Assembly: GCA_963728045.1 (NCBI GenBank)
Contig: CAVSIE010000002.1
Span: 558,001 to 622,000, forward strand
Length of the DNA: 64,000 nucleotides
Reading direction: 5' to 3'
DNA from: VRUE01 sp963728045
Lineage (GTDB): Bacteria > Actinomycetota > Thermoleophilia > Solirubrobacterales > 70-9
Under the pieces are notes generated by a model. It had not been told where the DNA came from. It worked only from the letters and a program-made list of their open reading frames with translations, and searched no databases. The translations under genes and the position numbers were made by a program. Each line of letters begins with the position of its first letter. Positions within the stretch are counted from its first letter, which is position 1. Positions 62,310 to 64,000 of the stretch are shown here, in pieces.

Positions 62310-63815
62310 TCAAGCTGGAGCCTCGACCTTGGGGAAGAGCGGCGGTACCCGCTCGACTCGCTGGCCGCCGGGACGTGAACCAAGGCCGGCGAGGGCGCGG
62401 GAGTCCTCGCCCAGCGCCGCCAGCAGGCGCTCGCTCGACGCCGGCAGGAAGGGCACGAGGAGCAAAGTCGTCACCCGCAGCCCCTCGGTGAGGTTGTAGA
62501 GGACCTCGTCGAGGCGCTCGGGATCGGCCTCGTCCTTGGCCAGGTCCCAGGGCCGCATCTCCTCGACGTAGCGGTTGAGGCGCCGGACCAGTTTCCAGGC
62601 CTCCTCCAGCGCCTGGGTCAGCTCGGCCCGGTCGAGCAGCTCGCTGAAGCGCTCGACGATCCCTTCGAAGTCCTCCTCGAGCACGGCATCGACGGCAGCC
62701 ACCGGCACGATGCCGTCGCGGTAGCGGTCGACCATCGCCAGCACCCGGCTTGCCAGGTTGCCGAAGTCGTTGGCCAGCTCGGTCTCGTAGCGGGCCTCGA
62801 AGCCGGCGGTCGAGATCGAGCCGTCCTGGCCGAAGCTGACCTCGCGGAAGCAGTAGAAGCGCAGCGCGTCGGCGCCGAAGCGCTCGATCGCCTCGAAGGG
62901 GTCGAGCACGTTGCCGAGCGACTTTGACATCTTCTTCTCGCCCATCAGCAGGAAGCCGTGGATCGCCATCCGCCGCGGCGGCTCCAGATCGGCCGCCCAG
63001 AGCAGCGCCGGCCAGATCACCGCGTGGAACTTGAGGATGTCCTTGGCCATCACGTGCAGCGCCGCGGGCCAGTAGCGCTCGGTCAGGTCCTCGCCCTCGC
63101 GGGCGAAGCCGAGCGCGGTGACGTAGTTGAGCAGCGCGTCGAACCAGACGTACATGCGCTGGCCCGGGTCCCAGGGCAGCTCCATTCCCCACTTCAGCTT
63201 CGGCCGCGAGAGCGAGACGTCTTCGAGGCCCTGCTTGATGAAGGAGACCGCCTCGTTGCGCCGGAACTCGGGCACGACGAAGTCGGGACGCTCGGCGTAG
63301 AGCGCTTCGAGCCGCTCCTGGAAGGCGGAGAGGCGGAAGAACCAGTTCTCCTCGCGCAGGCGCTCGAGCGGGATCTCGTGGATCGGGCAGGTCTGGCCGG
63401 GGCCGAGCTCGCGCTCGGTCTTGAAGTCGGCGCAGCGCGGGCAGTACCAGCCTTCGTAGGTGCCCTTGTTCACCCAGCCGTTGTCGTAGACCCGCTGCAT
63501 GATCTCGGCGACCCGCTCCTTGTGGCGGGGATCGGAGGTGCGGATGAAGAAGTCGTTGGTGGCGTCGATGATCGGCATCAGCGCCTGGAACTTCTCCGCG
63601 TTGCGGTCGGCCAGCTCCTGTGGAGTGATGCCCTCGCGCTCGGCCGCCGTCTCGATCGGCTCGCCGTGCTCGTCGGTGCCGGTGAGGAAGAAGACGTCCT
63701 CGCCGCGCTGGCGCATGTGGCGGGCAAGCACGTCGGCCGCCAGCGTCGAGTAGGCATGGCCGAGGTGCGGCTCGGCGTTGACGTAGTAGATCGGCGTGGT
63801 GACGTAATAGCTCAC
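62310..63815 (-). CDS. metG: Methionyl-tRNA synthetase
   Basis: 501 residues. HIGH motif is PIYYVNAEPHLGHAYST and KMSKS is GEKKMSKSLGN; a zinc knuckle CPRCADF/CPIHE lies in the connective domain. The short form without the tRNA-binding OB domain. Start overlaps the end of the rsmI gene by four bases. Confidence 0.96.
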   Translation of the reverse strand: MSYYVTTPIYYVNAEPHLGHAYSTLAADVLARHMRQRGEDVFFLTGTDEHGEPIETAAEREGITPQELADRNAEKFQALMPIIDATNDFFIRTSDPRHKERVAEIMQRVYDNGWVNKGTYEGWYCPRCADFKTERELGPGQTCPIHEIPLERLREENWFFRLSAFQERLEALYAERPDFVVPEFRRNEAVSFIKQGLEDVSLSRPKLKWGMELPWDPGQRMYVWFDALLNYVTALGFAREGEDLTERYWPAALHVMAKDILKFHAVIWPALLWAADLEPPRRMAIHGFLLMGEKKMSKSLGNVLDPFEAIERFGADALRFYCFREVSFGQDGSISTAGFEARYETELANDFGNLASRVLAMVDRYRDGIVPVAAVDAVLEEDFEGIVERFSELLDRAELTQALEEAWKLVRRLNRYVEEMRPWDLAKDEADPERLDEVLYNLTEGLRVTTLLLVPFLPASSERLLAALGEDSRALAGLGSRPGGQRVERVPPLFPKVEAPA

Positions 63816-64000
63816 TGGCGAGGCTCCCTTCCGGTGAGCGCACGGTAGAGGTCGTTGGCGCGGGTGCCGGTGAGGGCGGCGACGACGCTGGCGGCGGCGC
63901 GCGGGCGCGCTCCCGACTGGACCAGGTGGCGGAGGGCGTCGACGGCGAAGCCGACGTCGCGGTCGTGGTCCTCGGAGGCGGCGGGCCCGATCACCAGCAC
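63812..64000 (-). CDS. rsmI: 16S rRNA (cytidine 1402-2'-O)-methyltransferase, C-terminal part
   Basis: The last 62 or so codons of a gene entering from beyond base 64000. VLVIGPAxxE and the helical end GFAVDALRHLVQSGARPRAA, ASVVAALTGTRANDLYRALT match the C-terminus of RsmI, which methylates the ribosomal decoding centre. Being directly upstream of metG is common in actinobacteria. Assignment rests on this short tail plus context. Confidence 0.75.
   Translation of the reverse strand: MLVIGPAASEDHDRDVGFAVDALRHLVQSGARPRAAASVVAALTGTRANDLYRALTGREPRQ

Overview
The window is high-GC DNA (roughly two thirds G+C by eye) with an actinobacterial gene set: an AarF-type kinase, a PucR regulator, prs-glmU, rplY-pth, enolase next to an FtsB-like gene, and metG-rsmI. 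A large secreted beta-helix protein, a propeller protein and several membrane proteins with zinc ribbons point to a deep-branching soil actinobacterium, most likely class Thermoleophilia (Solirubrobacterales-like). That placement is inferred from gene content, not tested.

Layout. 1-5.5 kb: broken leucine-dehydrogenase-like gene, a small autoregulated XRE/membrane-coil operon, intradiol dioxygenase, VapC-type toxin-antitoxin pair, and a glycosyltransferase pair. 5.6-14.5 kb: PLP deaminase head-to-head with an ABC exporter operon, UvrA2, YjbR, MsrA, and a decaying stretch (deleted GNAT gene; one deletion scar that beheads both a RibD-like gene and an ECF sigma gene). 14.7-18.1 kb: a type II restriction-modification island (GIY-YIG nuclease, C5 methylase, Vsr) beside a 49-bp duplicated 3' part of the initiator tRNA gene, as left by an integrative element. 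18.1-22.9 kb: Ppx/GppA, a gene-free stretch with a candidate structured RNA, a ThDP enzyme after tRNA-Leu, and an ECF sigma factor carrying its own zinc anti-sigma motif and membrane anchor. 22.9-31.2 kb: R2lox oxidase, MBL hydrolase, inactive-looking rhomboid, class I aldolase, thermonuclease, and a large membrane protein carrying three in-frame palindromic insertions. 31.4-37.4 kb: enolase, parvulin-type foldase, Mfd. 37.5-45.5 kb: propeller protein, FAH hydrolase, deacetylase, beta-helix protein, enoyl-CoA hydratase, frameshifted pth, rplY. 45.6-54.8 kb: AarF kinase, GDPD, prs-glmU, HdeD, degraded HNH gene, tRNA-Gln, PucR. 54.7-64 kb: DedA-PAP2 fusion, ispE, rsmA, tatD, FMN oxidase, SxxK hydrolase, animal-type heme peroxidase, metG and the end of rsmI.

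Most housekeeping genes form short co-directional operons with 1-4 bp stop/start overlaps (prs-glmU, metG-rsmI, ispE-DedA, ABC exporter). rsmI-metG and tatD-rsmA-ispE form two translation/isoprenoid clusters on the minus strand, and rplY-pth is another.

The most unusual content is two families of palindromic repeats. Family 1 (94, 94, 91 and 81 bp) has near-perfect hairpins with shared inner ends (GGGTCCTGTC ... CGCCACCC) and locus-specific but complementary tips; three of the four copies sit inside one protein-coding gene without breaking its frame, like the palindromic elements of Rickettsia. Family 2 (about 112-117 bp, three copies) sits between genes, has a conserved core around AACTTTTTC ... 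GAAAAAGTACAAG, and has outer arms that differ from locus to locus yet stay self-complementary and run into the ends of the adjoining genes. Several single-base frameshifts, including one in the essential pth gene, suggest residual sequence errors in addition to real decay.
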